Of a DNA stretch of 64,000 nucleotides, positions 48,540 through 61,060 are shown one piece after another (the first letter of the stretch is position 1; the number at the start of each line of letters is the position of its first letter). The DNA lies in NCBI RefSeq assembly GCF_021347895.1, contig NC_067131.1, positions 8,150,653 through 8,214,652 of the forward strand, written 5' to 3'. This DNA is from Acanthochromis polyacanthus (Eukaryota; Chordata; Actinopteri; Pomacentridae). The notes under the pieces were generated by a model. That model was given only the letters and a program-made list of their open reading frames with translations, ran no database searches and was not told the origin of the DNA. The position numbers were made by a program, and so were the translations under genes.

Positions 48540-49560
48540 TTTAATCCCCGGCCACTCAAATGTGGTATGATAACCAGGGGAGGCAGTGACTTTTAAATCT
48601 GGGACTTAAGAGGGGAGGGGGGAGAGGATCAAACAATGAACAGGAAGTGGAGATGAAAAGGGAGGCTGCATTAATTAGATGACGGCGATGGGCTACAGCA
48701 GTGAAGACAAGGCCGGGAGAAAAGGGATTGAAACTGTTTGTAGGGTCTGCCAAACAAATGGTGCAGGTCCCTGCGGGAAAGAGATTATTATGGGCTCTGT
48801 GTCTGTCAAACATGTGAACACAATACAGAAAAAAGGAAGGGAGGTGGGGAATGAGGGGGTGGCGGCGGCGGCGGTGGTGGTGGCGGCGGGGGGGGGCCCG
48901 AGGCTGTGCTGCTGCCTCTGAGGGCCCGCGAGGACCCGGAGCTCTCCGCAGCAACACTGGCCCTGCCAAAGAATGTCTGTAATCCGCAGACTGACTGAGG
49001 TGATCCCGTGGCTCTCCCCGGCAATGCAGCAGGCTTCCCTATTGTCAGCAAACGCTCAAAGAAGAGGAGAGGGAGGAAGCCGGGGAGAGGAGAGGGGGGA
49101 GGCACAGGGGAGGTGGTGTCCTTTCTCAGCCCGGCCTTATGAGAGCTCCCTGCCATTGTCCAAAAATTACAATTGCACTTTTCTGATCTTTTGTCCACTC
49201 CTGTTGACAGTGGTTATTGACTAAGCGGTTGGACATGGAAAGGATATGACCCCCACCCTTAAACTCCCTCCTCCTGTTTTTTTTTTTCTGTCTTTGGGGG
49301 GCCTCCGCGAACAAGAGAGGAAGCAGGTTCGAGGTTTACATGTAGCATTAGACTTAAAAAGGGGTTTGAGGAGGCTTATGCAAAAAAGGAAGACAGAGAG
49401 GGGCGGAGGCTTTGGCTCTGACAAAGACAGCGGAAGACACAATGAGCGGAGGAGAAAGTTGGAAGAAGAAGAGGAAAAAGAAGAAGAAAGAACAGACTTT
49501 TCCCTCAATGTGAAGATTTTTCCTCCCCTGTTTCTCCCCTCAAGCAGATGCTAAGGCAGA
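48540..49560. promoter_or_regulatory. CpG- and G-rich block
   Basis: This is the most GC- and CpG-rich kilobase in the window, with about 18-20 CpGs in 48680-49020. It includes the GGN/G9 tract and further G-rich runs at 49080-49110. A purine-only-like GAA/GAG tract lies at 49446-49492. The block could be a small CpG island, a promoter of an unseen transcript, or a GC-rich enhancer. The 137-, 130- and 102-codon frames here lie on both strands and are driven by low complexity (proline or arginine/glutamate runs), so none is called. Confidence 0.4.
48858..48896 (+). repeat. GGN trinucleotide tract plus G9
   Basis: Ten GGN triplets in a row (GGT, four GGC, three GGT, two GGC) run straight into nine guanines. 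G-quadruplex-forming on the plus strand. Antisense frames here encode polyproline/polyalanine-like runs, which are an artefact of the tract. Confidence 0.9.
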
Positions 49561-50072
49561 TGGTGGTGAATTAGCAGAAAATGGGCAAAAAAAGAAATGA
49601 GACAGTATATTAGGGGTCCAGGGAGGACGGACATGACGAAATAAAGATTAAAGTGCCACTGCAGAGGGGAGGAAATCTCACCCAGGGGTTGTGGGAGGTC
49701 CGAGGTGTCATCTCGGAAACATAATGTACAACGGCTTTGGTGATGATGAGCGATATGCTCTGGGCCTCATGTTGCAAAAGACCCATCACGCAGCAGCAGC
49801 AGCAGGACATCGTGTTGCTCAGTGTGGGGCTCTCTGGGTGAAAAACATCTTATTAATGTAATAATGGGGCCAAATTAGATTGAGTTCACAATGGAGGTAG
49901 AAACTGAGTTGAATTAACATTTTCGTGTATACTTAGCAGTGTCTCTTCATGGATTAGGCCCTAGGATTAGACGCTTTCTAATGTTAAAGAGGACCAGAAC
50001 TGAATCAGTCAAGCAAAGCAATTCATTGGACTTCATATTTTTAGATAGAAGCACCCATTTAGTGTCGTAATT

Positions 50073-50074
<2 letters not shown>
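49561..50074. other. Gene-free stretch
   Basis: Contains a short (GCA)5 run near 49789-49804. Nothing else recognised. Confidence 0.55.

Positions 50075-50140
<66 letters not shown>
50075..50140. repeat. (AT)33 microsatellite
   Basis: An uninterrupted 66-bp alternating AT tract. It can extrude as a cruciform and is prone to length change. Confidence 0.97.
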
Positions 50141-50145
<5 letters not shown>

Positions 50146-52079
50146 CTGCCGATAAAATAAATGTAAACCCATCATCATGAACCTTTTTCCACACTGTAAG
50201 AGAAATATTATTACTTTCATTTCTATAACCTCTTTCTGGCCTTGTGCTACATTCTACAAATCTATAAATAGAAAGCCGTCCCCAGCTATTTCTGCAGAGT
50301 CTCCATTAGTTTGAGAGATTGGCAGAAATAAAAATAGTGAAAGAGCAGACTAGGTTAAGACTACACAACATTACAACCAGTAATTCTGGCTGCCTATTAG
50401 ATTTATCTGTTGCAGACTGAGGGGAAAGCATGCACTTTGTCTTCAGACATGAAAACAGCATCTCAAGTGTTACAATTCCAGAGGGGGTAAAGTGGAATTG
50501 CTGTTTTTACATTTCTGTACCATTTTTGCCCATAAGGAATATGGATAACAAATGAAATATTCAGCCACATTGTCTGATTTATCTCTTTTATTATCTGCAA
50601 ATATCACCCCGGCAATTTAAAGGATAGCTCGCTTCATTCTGGGCCTTTTCGCTGGGGGCTTGACAACCTATCAACTTTATACCGCATAAACAGGTCAGGA
50701 TTGTATGAGCGTTCCTATATGTTACACTTTAAGGTTTTGAGCTTGCAGAAATTCTAAATAGAAACTGAAAAAAAGAAAGGATCCTTAAGGGGATGCTACA
50801 GAGCCCCTTGCCCAAGAAATGATAAATTTGCGCTGTGTCCGTTTTTGAAACGGGGGAACAAAATGTTATTAATTTCAAACCAACTGGAGACCGCCGTATC
50901 ACAATTTCTCAGACTGTAAGTAATATGAGTCTCCTGCAGAGGATGATTGACTGACAGGCGCTCCAGTCCGGCTTTTTGAGTGTTTCTCAGCATCCCCACG
51001 CTTCAGTTTGTCTTGAAGCAGTCAAATGATATAATAAGTCTTAGCTGTTGTCCTCTGACTTTAGAAAAACTAATAGTGTTTCATAACTGACTACAGATGC
51101 ACAATTGAGAGCTGCATCCAGACTTCTGGAAATAAAACATTTTTTTAGGCCATGTGAATAGAAAATATATTTAATTGTGAATGCATAACTTGCTAGTTGA
51201 TTGTCACGTATACATTTAACTGGACTGGTATTGAATAAGATGATTGGATAATTAGTACTATTTTGGGGACTGTTTGGCCTGATTTGCACTGATTTGTCAA
51301 TAATATATCTGGAAATTAACCTCTGATTTATATAAGGTCCAAAACCATTTATACTATATATAAGTGCAGTAATACAGTATATATAGGATTGCTAAACCCA
51401 AATGTTCCTTATTTTATCACCTTTGGCACTAAATAACTTCTTCTAATACCACAAGAACCAAATCCGTTTGGGGTCTGCAGTGTCTTCCAAAATGCCCAAC
51501 AAGAAATTTTATTTTGCTTTACTTTGGTAATTGAGCTTTGTAGTGGTCTTAAATGTAAAATCCATATTTCAAAACCATACCACGGTAGGTGCTATGAGAT
51601 GGCATACATTGTGAATGTAAATAAAAATAATTCAACTGAATATTTACTCTTGCTTATACAGATTTTTCTGCATGACTTTTTGAGACAGAACAAGAATTAA
51701 TGTCGCTGTATGGCTGATGCAATAAATAAAATATGACAGATTTCCTTGCTTGTGGTCTTTTTTGTCACTTTCATCCAATACTCAAGTCCAGTCTGTGGCA
51801 AAATAAAAGGGTTTCTATTCCAGTGCCTTTATTTTGGTATGCATTTAATAGGATGTGAGGAAAATTTTCATTTAAAGAAGATCATTTTGCTCCTAGTATC
51901 ATTACTTTACACATATAGTAGTAGGTGCATGAGGCTCCAAACAATGAAAAAGTAAAGCCAATGTCAGCCAAACACAAAAGTTCACATGCTTGGGTTTTTT
52001 TTTTTTTTTTTGGCGTATATAAAAGCTGCACTGTTATAATGCAAAGGACATAAAACTTTGCCAAATAAAAACAGCTTCA
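50141..52079. other. Gene-free AT-rich stretch
   Basis: No gene recognised. A T17 run lies at 51995-52011, and GTATATAAAAGC follows a few bases later (about 52014-52025). That is a TATA-box-like word, but nothing supports transcription from it. Confidence 0.55.
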
Positions 52080-52720
52080 TTGTTGTTGACCAATAACTGA
52101 GACAAGTTTATAGGTTGAGGGCCAGCCTCATAATGAGCACAATGCAGTCAGTAAAAAATGTATCATAAAGTTGGCTGAGAGGAAGAGGTCTGCCCTATGA
52201 CCTTGACAGAAACACTGCAGGTTGCGTCGCCTCTCTTGTTCCTTCCAGGTGCTCCTACCCTCCTCTCTGCATTTCCAAACACACCGCATGGCTAAAGATA
52301 GTTATTCCACCTTGAACCGATCTACATCGCCTCCCCGGAGAGCCCAAGTCCCTCTTGTGAAACCTTAGACGATGTGGCATTTCTCACTTCCTAAAAGGGG
52401 AATAGAATGGCAGGAGAAGAGGGGGGAGAATATTCAGCAAGCCTCACTTTAAATCAAGATAAAAGACTGAAATGGAAAATAATAGGGGGAACAAACCCCT
52501 GGATAGCCCAGGGCTCCTAATGGAAACACATGGCTGAAGGCTGAGGTGTTGTCAGCAGCCAACACTGTGACATTCCTTTTTGATAATCTGGCCTGCCACA
52601 AAATTAGAATAGCAAATACCGCCTGACAAAGATGCATGTTCTTCCTCTATTGTGCCATCATATAAAAAGAAAGAAAAAAAAACTCCACTGGTGACTCTGA
52701 ATGCCACAAACTTCAATTTA
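52080..52720. promoter_or_regulatory. Candidate regulatory block (long, mixed composition)
   Basis: About 640 bp of balanced sequence bounded by AT-rich DNA. It includes TATGACCTTGACAG near 52197 (nuclear-receptor half-site like), AAATCAAGATAAAAG near 52451, CCTAATGG, TTGATAATCTGGCC and GCCAACACTGTGAC. Few homopolymers and no frame above 62 codons. Texture suits a conserved enhancer; conservation untested. Confidence 0.35.
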
Positions 52721-55700
52721 AATTTACAGCGCTGCGAAAAGAGAAGTGATATGCACTCAAAAATTTTAATAACCTATTAAATTACGACTTCAATTTCATT
52801 TTATGAATATTTTCCTTAGGGAGCACAGCCATCACCAGAGAAAGATCGAAATTTAAAAAAGATAAATAGTGCCATTAATCTACAACATTTCTCTTCCATT
52901 ATCCCTGAAAATGAGGAGTTATTTTTGCTCAGATCCTCACGTAATTAGCTCCTTACACTTGATTCACTAGCCAGAAAATGACCATGTTCAGAAAATTAAA
53001 AATTTGTCATTAAGTGGAATTTAACATAATATCATTTATCTTTATATATTCCTCGGCTGACAAGCAGCAGCCTTGGATGTTGATCAGGCTTTTGTGTCAG
53101 AGGACTTAGCATTGCGAGAGGAGCAGGACTGTTAATGTGTGCGCTGGCTTACCAGGTGAATATTGGTGATTTTAGCTGCTCTCACTCAGAATATTTATCC
53201 TACTAATGGTGCTGTCAGTTGAAATAGGGAGTTGCCATTTGTGGCGAAATGAGAATGAGACTGAAACACCATGTTATACCGTTGCACTCTATTATGAAGA
53301 GAAACGAGTCCACTTTGGTCTGAAAAGGCAACCTGTGCTTATTTGTCACATGTGTAAGGTTGTTTTTTTTTTTTTAAATATATATCAAACATAATGTTCT
53401 ACTTGAGGTGATAAAATGCCAATATACCGAATTATTTTAAGTGCAAAAATCTAAATAGATGGTTTAATGTTGGAGCATTATAGTGGATTAAAAAAAATAC
53501 AGGTTTGCTAAAAAAAAAAAAAAAATGTAATCTTGTAGCTGATGTCTGCTTTAGCAAATTTACTCAAAACTGTAATAATAAATTTAAGTGTAGTTTGTTT
53601 GTCTTCAGTGGAAGTTTAGTTGCATCTGACTCTAATTTGACTTGTTCAATATATGCATGAATTGACACTAAAAATGAGTCCCTTATTTCTCATTGCAGTC
53701 CTATCTGGGATTTTAGCTCCCCTACATCATTTCAGCATTGAGCTTTCAGGGTTTTGAGGATTTGCCATCATCACAATAAGATGCATAAAGGAGGTGCAGC
53801 TAAAGACTGTTCTGTTTCTGTAATGCAGGAGTGTTCATCTTTGAGAAATGACATTTATCTGCAGCTATTTTGCAACAGAAAATGTGTTTTGATAGAAACA
53901 TACTGAATAAATACAGTTAATTAACACATTTGGCACGTGAGTCATCCAGTAAAATGTTCACTGATAATGCACTCCAGGTATTTTTGGCTAAAATATTCCC
54001 AGTTTTGCAAAACAATGCCTCAAAGCAACAATAAAATTTGTTTTGGTTGTTTTTAGACACTCACTGCAATCTATGAAGACTGAGAAAAAAAAAGAGCTCT
54101 GGTTTATTATAAAGAAAATCCACAGTGACTTGAGATGCGTCTTAAACCATTTACGTTAACCAACAAGCTTTGTTTTCTGCACTCAAATCAACTTATTAAC
54201 TTAAAAAAAAATGCTGCTTCTGATCATAATCCATCCACCGAAACAATGCAAGTGGAAAATAAACATTTAGTGCTACATAAATGTGTTATCAGGTGTTAAA
54301 ATATCAAAAAACAAAAGTAGCATCTAGTGGGAGTCAGCGCTTATTTTAGTCAGATACGTTAACTAGTTTTACTTTACTCTGTAGGGGAAAGGTAAGGTAG
54401 TTTTTGTACTTTTTGAGTTAAATCAAACATTTATTGCAAGATGAGCCAAAATGTTCCACTTTATGTACGAACAGATGTCCCAAATTAATGAAAGCTTCTT
54501 GAAAAAGTAGAAACAATCCATTTTTGTTGGCTGTAAACCATGAAAGTTGACAGTACGTCTCCTAGCAACACCAGCCCTCACATGTCCGTTAACTGTTGCA
54601 ATGGAAAATCCACAACCAGAGGCCTCTACTGCTTCCAAAAATATACCCAAAAACAATATTTATTCCTTTTGCCAAACTGAAATTTAAGCACAGCAGGTGC
54701 AGAATCATTACGGCACCAAAAAAAAGAGAGAAATATTCAAATTTTAGCTCAACTTTGATGAAAACGCTCAGCAGACAGCAGCCCTGAAAGCCATGAAGGG
54801 CTTACTGATGTCGACTTTTTCATTAAAACACCAGCAGTGGGAATAAATGATGTGAAAATACCAAAGCAGATCCAATGACAACACATTTAAAATGATGTAA
54901 TCAATGACTAAAACATACAGACGGCGATTTGAATGGGAGGTTCAGTTGTGTGCCGCTGTGTATGGTTCTGTCATTTACTTAGTTCAACACAAAAACATGT
55001 TGGTCATCATCTCACAGCACAGCAGGCTATCCATTAAGATCTAATTGATCATCAGAAGGAATGGGAGGAAGAAATGGAGTTGATAATGGTGAGGGAAACC
55101 ATTTTGTCTCACTCCCATTACAGAGTAACAACATTCTTGTTTAGTTATTATTCTCCTGTGACTATGAAAACAAGAAGTGAGGGCCCACATGCTGCACTTT
55201 TCTATCGAAAAACTTTCACTTCTCATAATAGACCTGCACAAATCTTGCAAATCTTTAGCCGCAGTAGATAAAGATGTGAGGAAAAAATAATAACAAGGTT
55301 AATACATGCAAACAGCTAAAATCATGACAGTGTGAGGTTCATAATCGTCCACTATTACAAGTCATTGCGGTGCAGCTCAATTGTTCTGCGATGTGCACGA
55401 TGTTACGGTGCTGAACCGAATTAGGGATACATGTAGTACAATGGAGCCTTCACGTCAAGTGCTTACTGCAGGCTCTCGTCACCCATGCCTGCTCTCCTAA
55501 AGCAAAAGCACATTACTGCTAGCTTTAAAACTAATAAACTCATTTCATAATAATATGTGCAGCTGGGCTGGTAATAAATCATTATGGGACTCCTTGTTCC
55601 CCTGATACAGTTTTGAGGCATTGACCCCAATCAAGTGCTTGCAACAAATATTTGGAATTACAGGCTGCAGTTGATTAATTTCTCCCGATTTAGAGATTCT

Positions 55701-56039
55701 TTGAGGAGATAAAGTATAAACGCCTCTGTCTGTGGAAGAGGAACGATGCATGCTGTAGTGCATATTGTACTATCAGGGCAGTGTTGGTTTACTGGCACTA
55801 ATGTGTGTATTTTATTTGCAGACAATATAAGAGTCAGGTCACTTTAAGCTTTAACTGAAGATATTGATTAAATAGTTGTATTTAAATTGCACTGGAGATA
55901 AGTGATTTAGTGTAAAACTGTTTCATTTAAGTGTGTGTTTGATTAGTTCTTGACCTTCATGTCAGGTTTTTAAACTTTACTGTTTACTGAATGGGAGTAC
56001 AGGTGTGTGAAACAGTATGTATGTATGTGTAGTGTTTTT
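52721..56039. other. Gene-free AT-rich stretch
   Basis: No gene recognised. T13 at 53363-53375 and A16 at 53510-53525 are simple runs. Positions 54290-54780 have an unusual mixture (TAGCATCTAGTGGGAG, ACTTTACTTTAC-like words) that may be an unrecognised old repeat. Confidence 0.5.
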
Positions 56040-56107
56040 GAGGTTGCACAGCCAAATCTTGCTGTACTCTTGGGTACAATGGCAATAAAACTTTCTGATT
56101 CTGATTC
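56040..56107 (+). mobile_element. 3' tail of a 5'-truncated non-LTR retrotransposon
   Basis: GCTGTACTCTTGGGTACAATGGCAATAAAACTT is followed by two copies of TCTGAT and TC (56094-56107). Fish L2/Rex-like retroposons commonly end in a variant of '...TTGTACTCTTGTACAATGACAATAAAG' plus a TTCTGA or ATTCT tail, and this segment follows that layout. Only the last 70 bp or so is recognisable; the rest is absent or too diverged. The odd preceding (ATGT)n patch at 56016-56029 is minor. Confidence 0.55.
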
Positions 56108-56351
56108 ATATTACAGTATGTTGCATTTCCTATTGTATGGATTGGACTTACTGGTGTACAGCATCAACAGTGGTGGTGTGAATGGTGTTCTTCTACCCAT
56201 GCTATACATGCTGACAAATAGTGAAGTCACTGTTTTGTAAGCATCATTCCACCCATAATGCAAAGAATTTAGACTTTTAAAAGATCATTTAAGTCTTAAC
56301 ACTAAGTTGTACTGGTCATTGTTTAAAGGAGAAAAAATTATTTCAAATCTC
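56108..56351. other. Short gap between two transposable elements
   Basis: No feature recognised. AGACTT and AAGTCT near 56270-56295 form a weak inverted repeat. Confidence 0.5.
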
Positions 56352-56817
56352 TAGGGATGTCTGATAATATCGACCTACCGATATTGGCATAAAAATGTAA
56401 TATTGGCCAATATCATTATCGTTCTTTTGCCTATCATGAAAACCAATAAAATAATGCCTGGACTTGACCGGCATTTACCGACTCATAGAGGGGGGAGACA
56501 GTGTTGTATGAGACAATTTAAAAAATATATATGTATATGGCATTTTTTCTATAACTTAAGTTGAAGTAGTTTCTTATTTTGCATAGGGAATGTTTCCATT
56601 TGGAAAACCTTGTTGAATATGAGAATGAATCCAAGGAGGCATTGCAATAAAATTATGCAGAATGTGTTAATTCCACAGCAGCAGATAAGTGAAGCTACCT
56701 ACAATTAGTTACATAGCCCACATATATCAGTATTGGTCGATATCGGAATCGGAAACTTAGAGTTGGACAACATCAGCATATGGGTTACTGGCAAAAAGCC
56801 AATATCAGACATCTGTA
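56352..56817. mobile_element. Non-autonomous hAT-like element of teleost type
   Basis: The left end TAGGGATGTCTGATA (from 56352) and the right end, read in reverse complement as TACAGATGTCTGATA (ending at 56817), match at 13 of 15 positions. Next to the ends are families of ATATCG/CCGATATTGG words, and ATATCAGTATTGGTCGATATCGGAATCGG near 56726 is followed by AGTTGGACAACATC. This is the familiar fish repeat beginning 'AGGGATGTCCGATA'. An internal GTGTTAATTCCACAG is also typical. About 466 bp with no transposase frame. No clear 8-bp target duplication remains, so the copy is old. Confidence 0.8.
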
Positions 56818-58139
56818 AAAATTTAATTTCATGCATGTATCCTTTCAAAACAGCTACCTGAGGAAAACAGTGAGGCATCTTTTTAAATATATAAGGATAC
56901 ATATATTTGGTGCAGATATAGACATGCATTTAGTGAACAAAAACCTGATCAAACACTTTGAAAAAAGCCTAAGGATGCCCTAATCATCACACAAATGATA
57001 CAAGCACCTTACTATTAACCTGTGTTTCCTGAAAGGTCAGAATTTAATGTCTCAAATGTCCACTAATTTGAAATATTAGGGAACTGTGCGCCTTAATTTA
57101 TCTTTTAATTGTTTTATTAAAATCCCTAATATTTAATCAAACAGCAGATTGAGAGATTTAAATCATACTTTAGGCTTCATTTTGATCTTGTTTTAGCTCA
57201 TAAATGTACCCATCCTCCATTTCACACAAGACTTCCATGCCCTTTGTAAATGTAAAACTATCATGATGACCTCAGATGCCACGGAGAGCAAAAAAACAAA
57301 ACAAAACAAAACGGGGTATTAACGCTGACATCTTCAGTGTGGGAGCAGGGAGGCCGGTTGACACACTGTGGGGAAGCGTGAACACGGTAGTCAATCACTT
57401 GTAATAGCAAAGGAACAAAAGTGCATCTTGAGGATGCGCCAAAGTTCACTACACACATTTTCACCAGCCCCTCCCTCCGAAACACAAGCGAGCAGCCTTA
57501 CATGCAAGTCACACATCCGTTCAGCTCCCTGGGGTTCAAACCAATCTCTCTTGTCCCCAGCCAGTCGCTGTGCTTCAACCTGCAACAGCCATCAAAGCCA
57601 TTAATCCATCTGCCGAACATGACTATGACTGATCTGACCACCACACAATCAATTTGTACCTCTCTCGCTCTCTCTTCTGGCGTGGATGTACAAAATATCA
57701 TGAAAGAGTATCAATGGTAGTTCCAGCGGAGTAAAATAATAGAGTAATAAGGCAATCAGCGTCTGACCTTGGAGGACAGCTAATTCATCTGCCCATCTGT
57801 CTTAATTATTTCCTCTGAAATGGATACAAAAGACAACCTGAACATTTCATTCCTTCCCACATGACAATTTCATTTTTTATCTGTTGGCAGAGCTGCGATT
57901 TTTCTTACATGATGCAGCATTTCTTTGTTATAAATTCTTCGGATCGGTCAAAAAGGCACCACACCAGATCAGAGTAAGTAGTTTGTTGAACTTTCGAGGC
58001 CATGAACTGAAAGTCTGGGAGAAATATTGGTTCAGCTTAAACGAGCCTTTTGGTAAATAAACCAATATGTGCAGTTCACAGCTTCCAAAACATTAAATAC
58101 ACTGTCAAGTTGGTTTTACATGCAGATCCCAATCTTATT
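56818..58139. other. Gene-free stretch
   Basis: Contains (CAAAA)4-type repeat at about 57287-57311. The overlapping frames at 57261-57720 on both strands are mutually antisense and not recognised. Confidence 0.5.
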
Positions 58140-58493
58140 GCATTGCAAAGTGCTTTACAATCAGACATTTCAATAAAAATAATTCGCTTAATTCAACCTT
58201 CATTCATGACTTGAAACAACCTGAAATAATTAATTAGCTTCAATGTTTTAAAATGGTTTGAAAGGAGTTATCATTTCAGGTTGAACTTAATGGATTATTT
58301 ATATTAAGTCAATTAAGACAATGAATGTTTAGAATTTAGGGCAACTTAAAATAAATGGGTTGGTTCAACCTAAGAAAATAGAGTTTAAAAAATCCAGTTG
58401 AAGCAACTAAAATCTTTCTTTTGTCAAAATAGTTCTTTTGAATGACTACCCTACCATTTGTAGCGTTTACCACTGGATTATTTTTTCAGTGTA
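58140..58493. mobile_element. Fragment of teleost AACTTAA-type DNA-transposon-like repeat
   Basis: Runs of words such as CAGGTTGAACTTAATGG, TTAAGTCAATTAAG, GGCAACTTAAAATAAATG and GGTTGGTTCAACCTAAG end in TTTTTTCAGTGTA (58481-58493). This layout matches a common fish repeat built of AACTTAA/GTTGAAC words ending in TTTTTTCAGTGTA. AGGTTGAAC and GTTCAACCT are internal inverted complements. The left boundary is uncertain because the start is diverged. No coding capacity. Confidence 0.5.
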
Positions 58494-60599
58494 AAAGAGA
58501 AACTTTTGAAGGAAGAAAAAGTGAGAAACCTCAGAAAGAGCAATGAAAAGCTTCAGCTGTCATTACTTGCTAGCTTTTGGCTCTTTAACACCGTTTCACT
58601 CAGAGTCTGGAGCTTTCTTCTGTTTAAATATAAATCAATAAGTGAAATATTCTAGTATTACCTGACTGATATTGGTCTATCTTAAATCTTTTATAAAGAT
58701 ATCTCTCAGAAATAGCACATTTTTAACATTGAGTAAAAACTTTACGTTAAACTCTAAACACATTATCTAATGAACAATTAAAGATTACACAGTATTTGGT
58801 GATTTTGCACTTTTTGCATAACTCTGCTGTCAGTTTTAGTCCATAGAAAGGAGTTCAAAATAGTTGAAAAATTGTTTCTTTAAAAAAAATAAAAAAATTA
58901 TTATACGTGTCTGTTTTTATATAGGCAGCATAAGTTTAGTCACATAAGTGAATGTTGATTTGACACACAGGAATATTTAAGACAACATATTGGCTTTTAC
59001 AACAGAATATCATCATCTGCATATTATGCAACAACCAAGAAGCATTTTTCAGGTAATTTAGTTGCATTTTCTTCCCATACAAGACAGGATATTAAACTTT
59101 TTTGTGTTGGTTTATTAATCTGGCCTGGAGAGAGCGAATTTGCTTTATATAAAAGTACAAATATTTCTCTTTTTTATTGCAAAAACTTGCATAAATTTGT
59201 GTGTAATCGTAAATGATTAAAATCATAATAACTAAGGGCAAGTTCATGTTGCTAATTTGGCCAACCTTTCAATAAACTTATCATTTTAGTGTAATCTTTG
59301 TTTACAGTGGACATGACTGAGGTGTCCTGTTTTAACTTTATTGGGCCACTAACGACAGCGGCTCTGCTTGTCCTTCAATGCTGAATCAGTCCAGGCTGTA
59401 AGTGTCTCCTATTAGCTCCAAAGTGCTGCTGAGCTGCAGCTGGAATCACTTGTAGCTTGTCAGTCTCAGTTGGTCTCCATCAGCGGGAGTTTTTCTCTGA
59501 GTCTGACAGATGATTCAAAAGGCAGCTGAGGGTGGAGGCTGGTCGGACGGCCCTAAATGATGCCGTGGGAAGAGTTTTAATTTGACAACTATGATTGGTT
59601 CACCTTTATATGTTCCTTTATTTTTCCCACCTGACATGAGTGATTGTCTGTTGGCTTTGGGATACTACTATACTAACTACTGTACCTCTTGGCGCTGACA
59701 TTTTGATTTGTCAGTTTGTTTGTTTTCCTCTTATCCAGAGTTAGCTATGTCCTTCATCCTCCATTTAAGTGTTTTATTCAAAAATTATATTTGTAAAAGA
59801 GTTTTTTTTGTCAGAAAACTAATAATTCAGGCTAATTGATTGAAAGGAAATCAGATATTCATCATTATTTCAATCTGACACACCTATTTTCTTGAATTAT
59901 TTACATTTGTCTCTGCTTGTTCAATAAAAACACCAAACATAAGGTGATTATCTAAAATGTTCTTAGCCTTTCTCCGCAAAATCTATTTGATTTTAACCTG
60001 GATAAATACTTTTAAAAGACACTGGACAATCGGAAAAGACGTTTTCTGTTTTTTGAAGCCCTTGAAAAATAGATTTCTATAAAAAAAATGTCATCGTACA
60101 TTTATAAAATGATGCTGATGAGTGATTTATTTGTTTTTCAGAGGAAAATAAGATCACATTGGCTTAACCAGCTGACTTAAATATTTGATCTGTTTTCTTT
60201 GTTTCATTACTATCATGTTTTTAAGCTTTTCCTTTTCCAATTTAAACCCAAGGAAGACTTAAGAACACTTAGTGGAAGTCAACGGGGACACCAAAAGAAG
60301 AGCAAACAAGCCCTACTCTGAAGGGATTAAGATGCTAAATCTGGATCAAAGACTCACTTTGATCAGCTTGTATTTGCAATTAGGACAAATTCTAACTCCT
60401 CTAAATTCTCACTTCAGAGGTTCTCCATCTTTTAAGTTGTTAAGTGACATAATTTGTAAGTATCAAATTGATGGAAGTTACACAGATTATAGCACATTTG
60501 CAAATGTAAAGACAAACATGCACGGATTACTCATTTCCTTCGTGCACAGTGCTTTACTGAGAAAGCAGTGGGAAGATTGCGCAAAATAATGCAAAAGGA
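58494..60599. other. Gene-free stretch
   Basis: No gene recognised. Positions 59330-59600 are GC-richer, with GAGCTGCAGCTGG (E-box palindrome) near 59433. The 105-codon frame at 60272-60589 has no family resemblance and no splice context that I can defend. Confidence 0.5.
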
Positions 60600-61060
60600 C
60601 GAAAGCCTTGAGCAGCTTGGACACAGACCACAACTGTGAGTTTGATGCTGGGCTTCTAGCAGCAGATAAAGCAGCTCACAGTGAGCCATGTGAGAATGCA
60701 AAGCAGGCCATCTGATAGCAGAGAGCAGAAGGTAGGAAGGAGGCATGTGTCTGGGAGAGGCAGCCGAGGAGCATTTGTCAGGAGACAGTGACAAAAGGGG
60801 GTTGAAGGGGCCTTGCTCGACGCTATTCAGAGACAATTTGTAAGCCCGGCTGTTGAAGCCAGGCCAAAGACTTGCGAACAGCTGGAGCCCTGCCGTGATT
60901 GATAAATGCGGGCCTCCAAGAACTTCATTTTGATATGAATGAAGACAAAAGCGCGACAACATTCTGTGAGTGTTTAATATTACCGTCATTAAGTGGCGAC
61001 AGTGGACAAACGCCCTGTCCTCAGCTGGGGATACACAACGCCAAAAGGGAGGTCAGTACC
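60600..61060. promoter_or_regulatory. Candidate regulatory block overlapping the longest chance ORF
   Basis: Balanced composition and few homopolymers, with GTGATTGATAAATGCGG near 60895 (TALE/FOX-like). The minus-strand frame 60531-60989 (152 codons) covers it and is the longest frame in the window. It shows no domain, and its composition (Leu, Ser, His, Cys) looks like a read-through of non-coding DNA. It is reported here as non-coding, with the caveat that a lineage-specific exon cannot be ruled out from sequence alone. Confidence 0.3.

Noticed and set aside
48556..49198. Minus-strand frames of 137 and 130 codons with long proline runs
   Set aside because: The proline and alanine runs come from the GGN tract at 48858-48896. 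The frames overlap each other and plus-strand frames and show no domain.
52014..52025. TATATAAAAGC as a promoter TATA box
   Set aside because: It lies next to a T17 run in AT-rich DNA with no CpG, initiator or transcript evidence.
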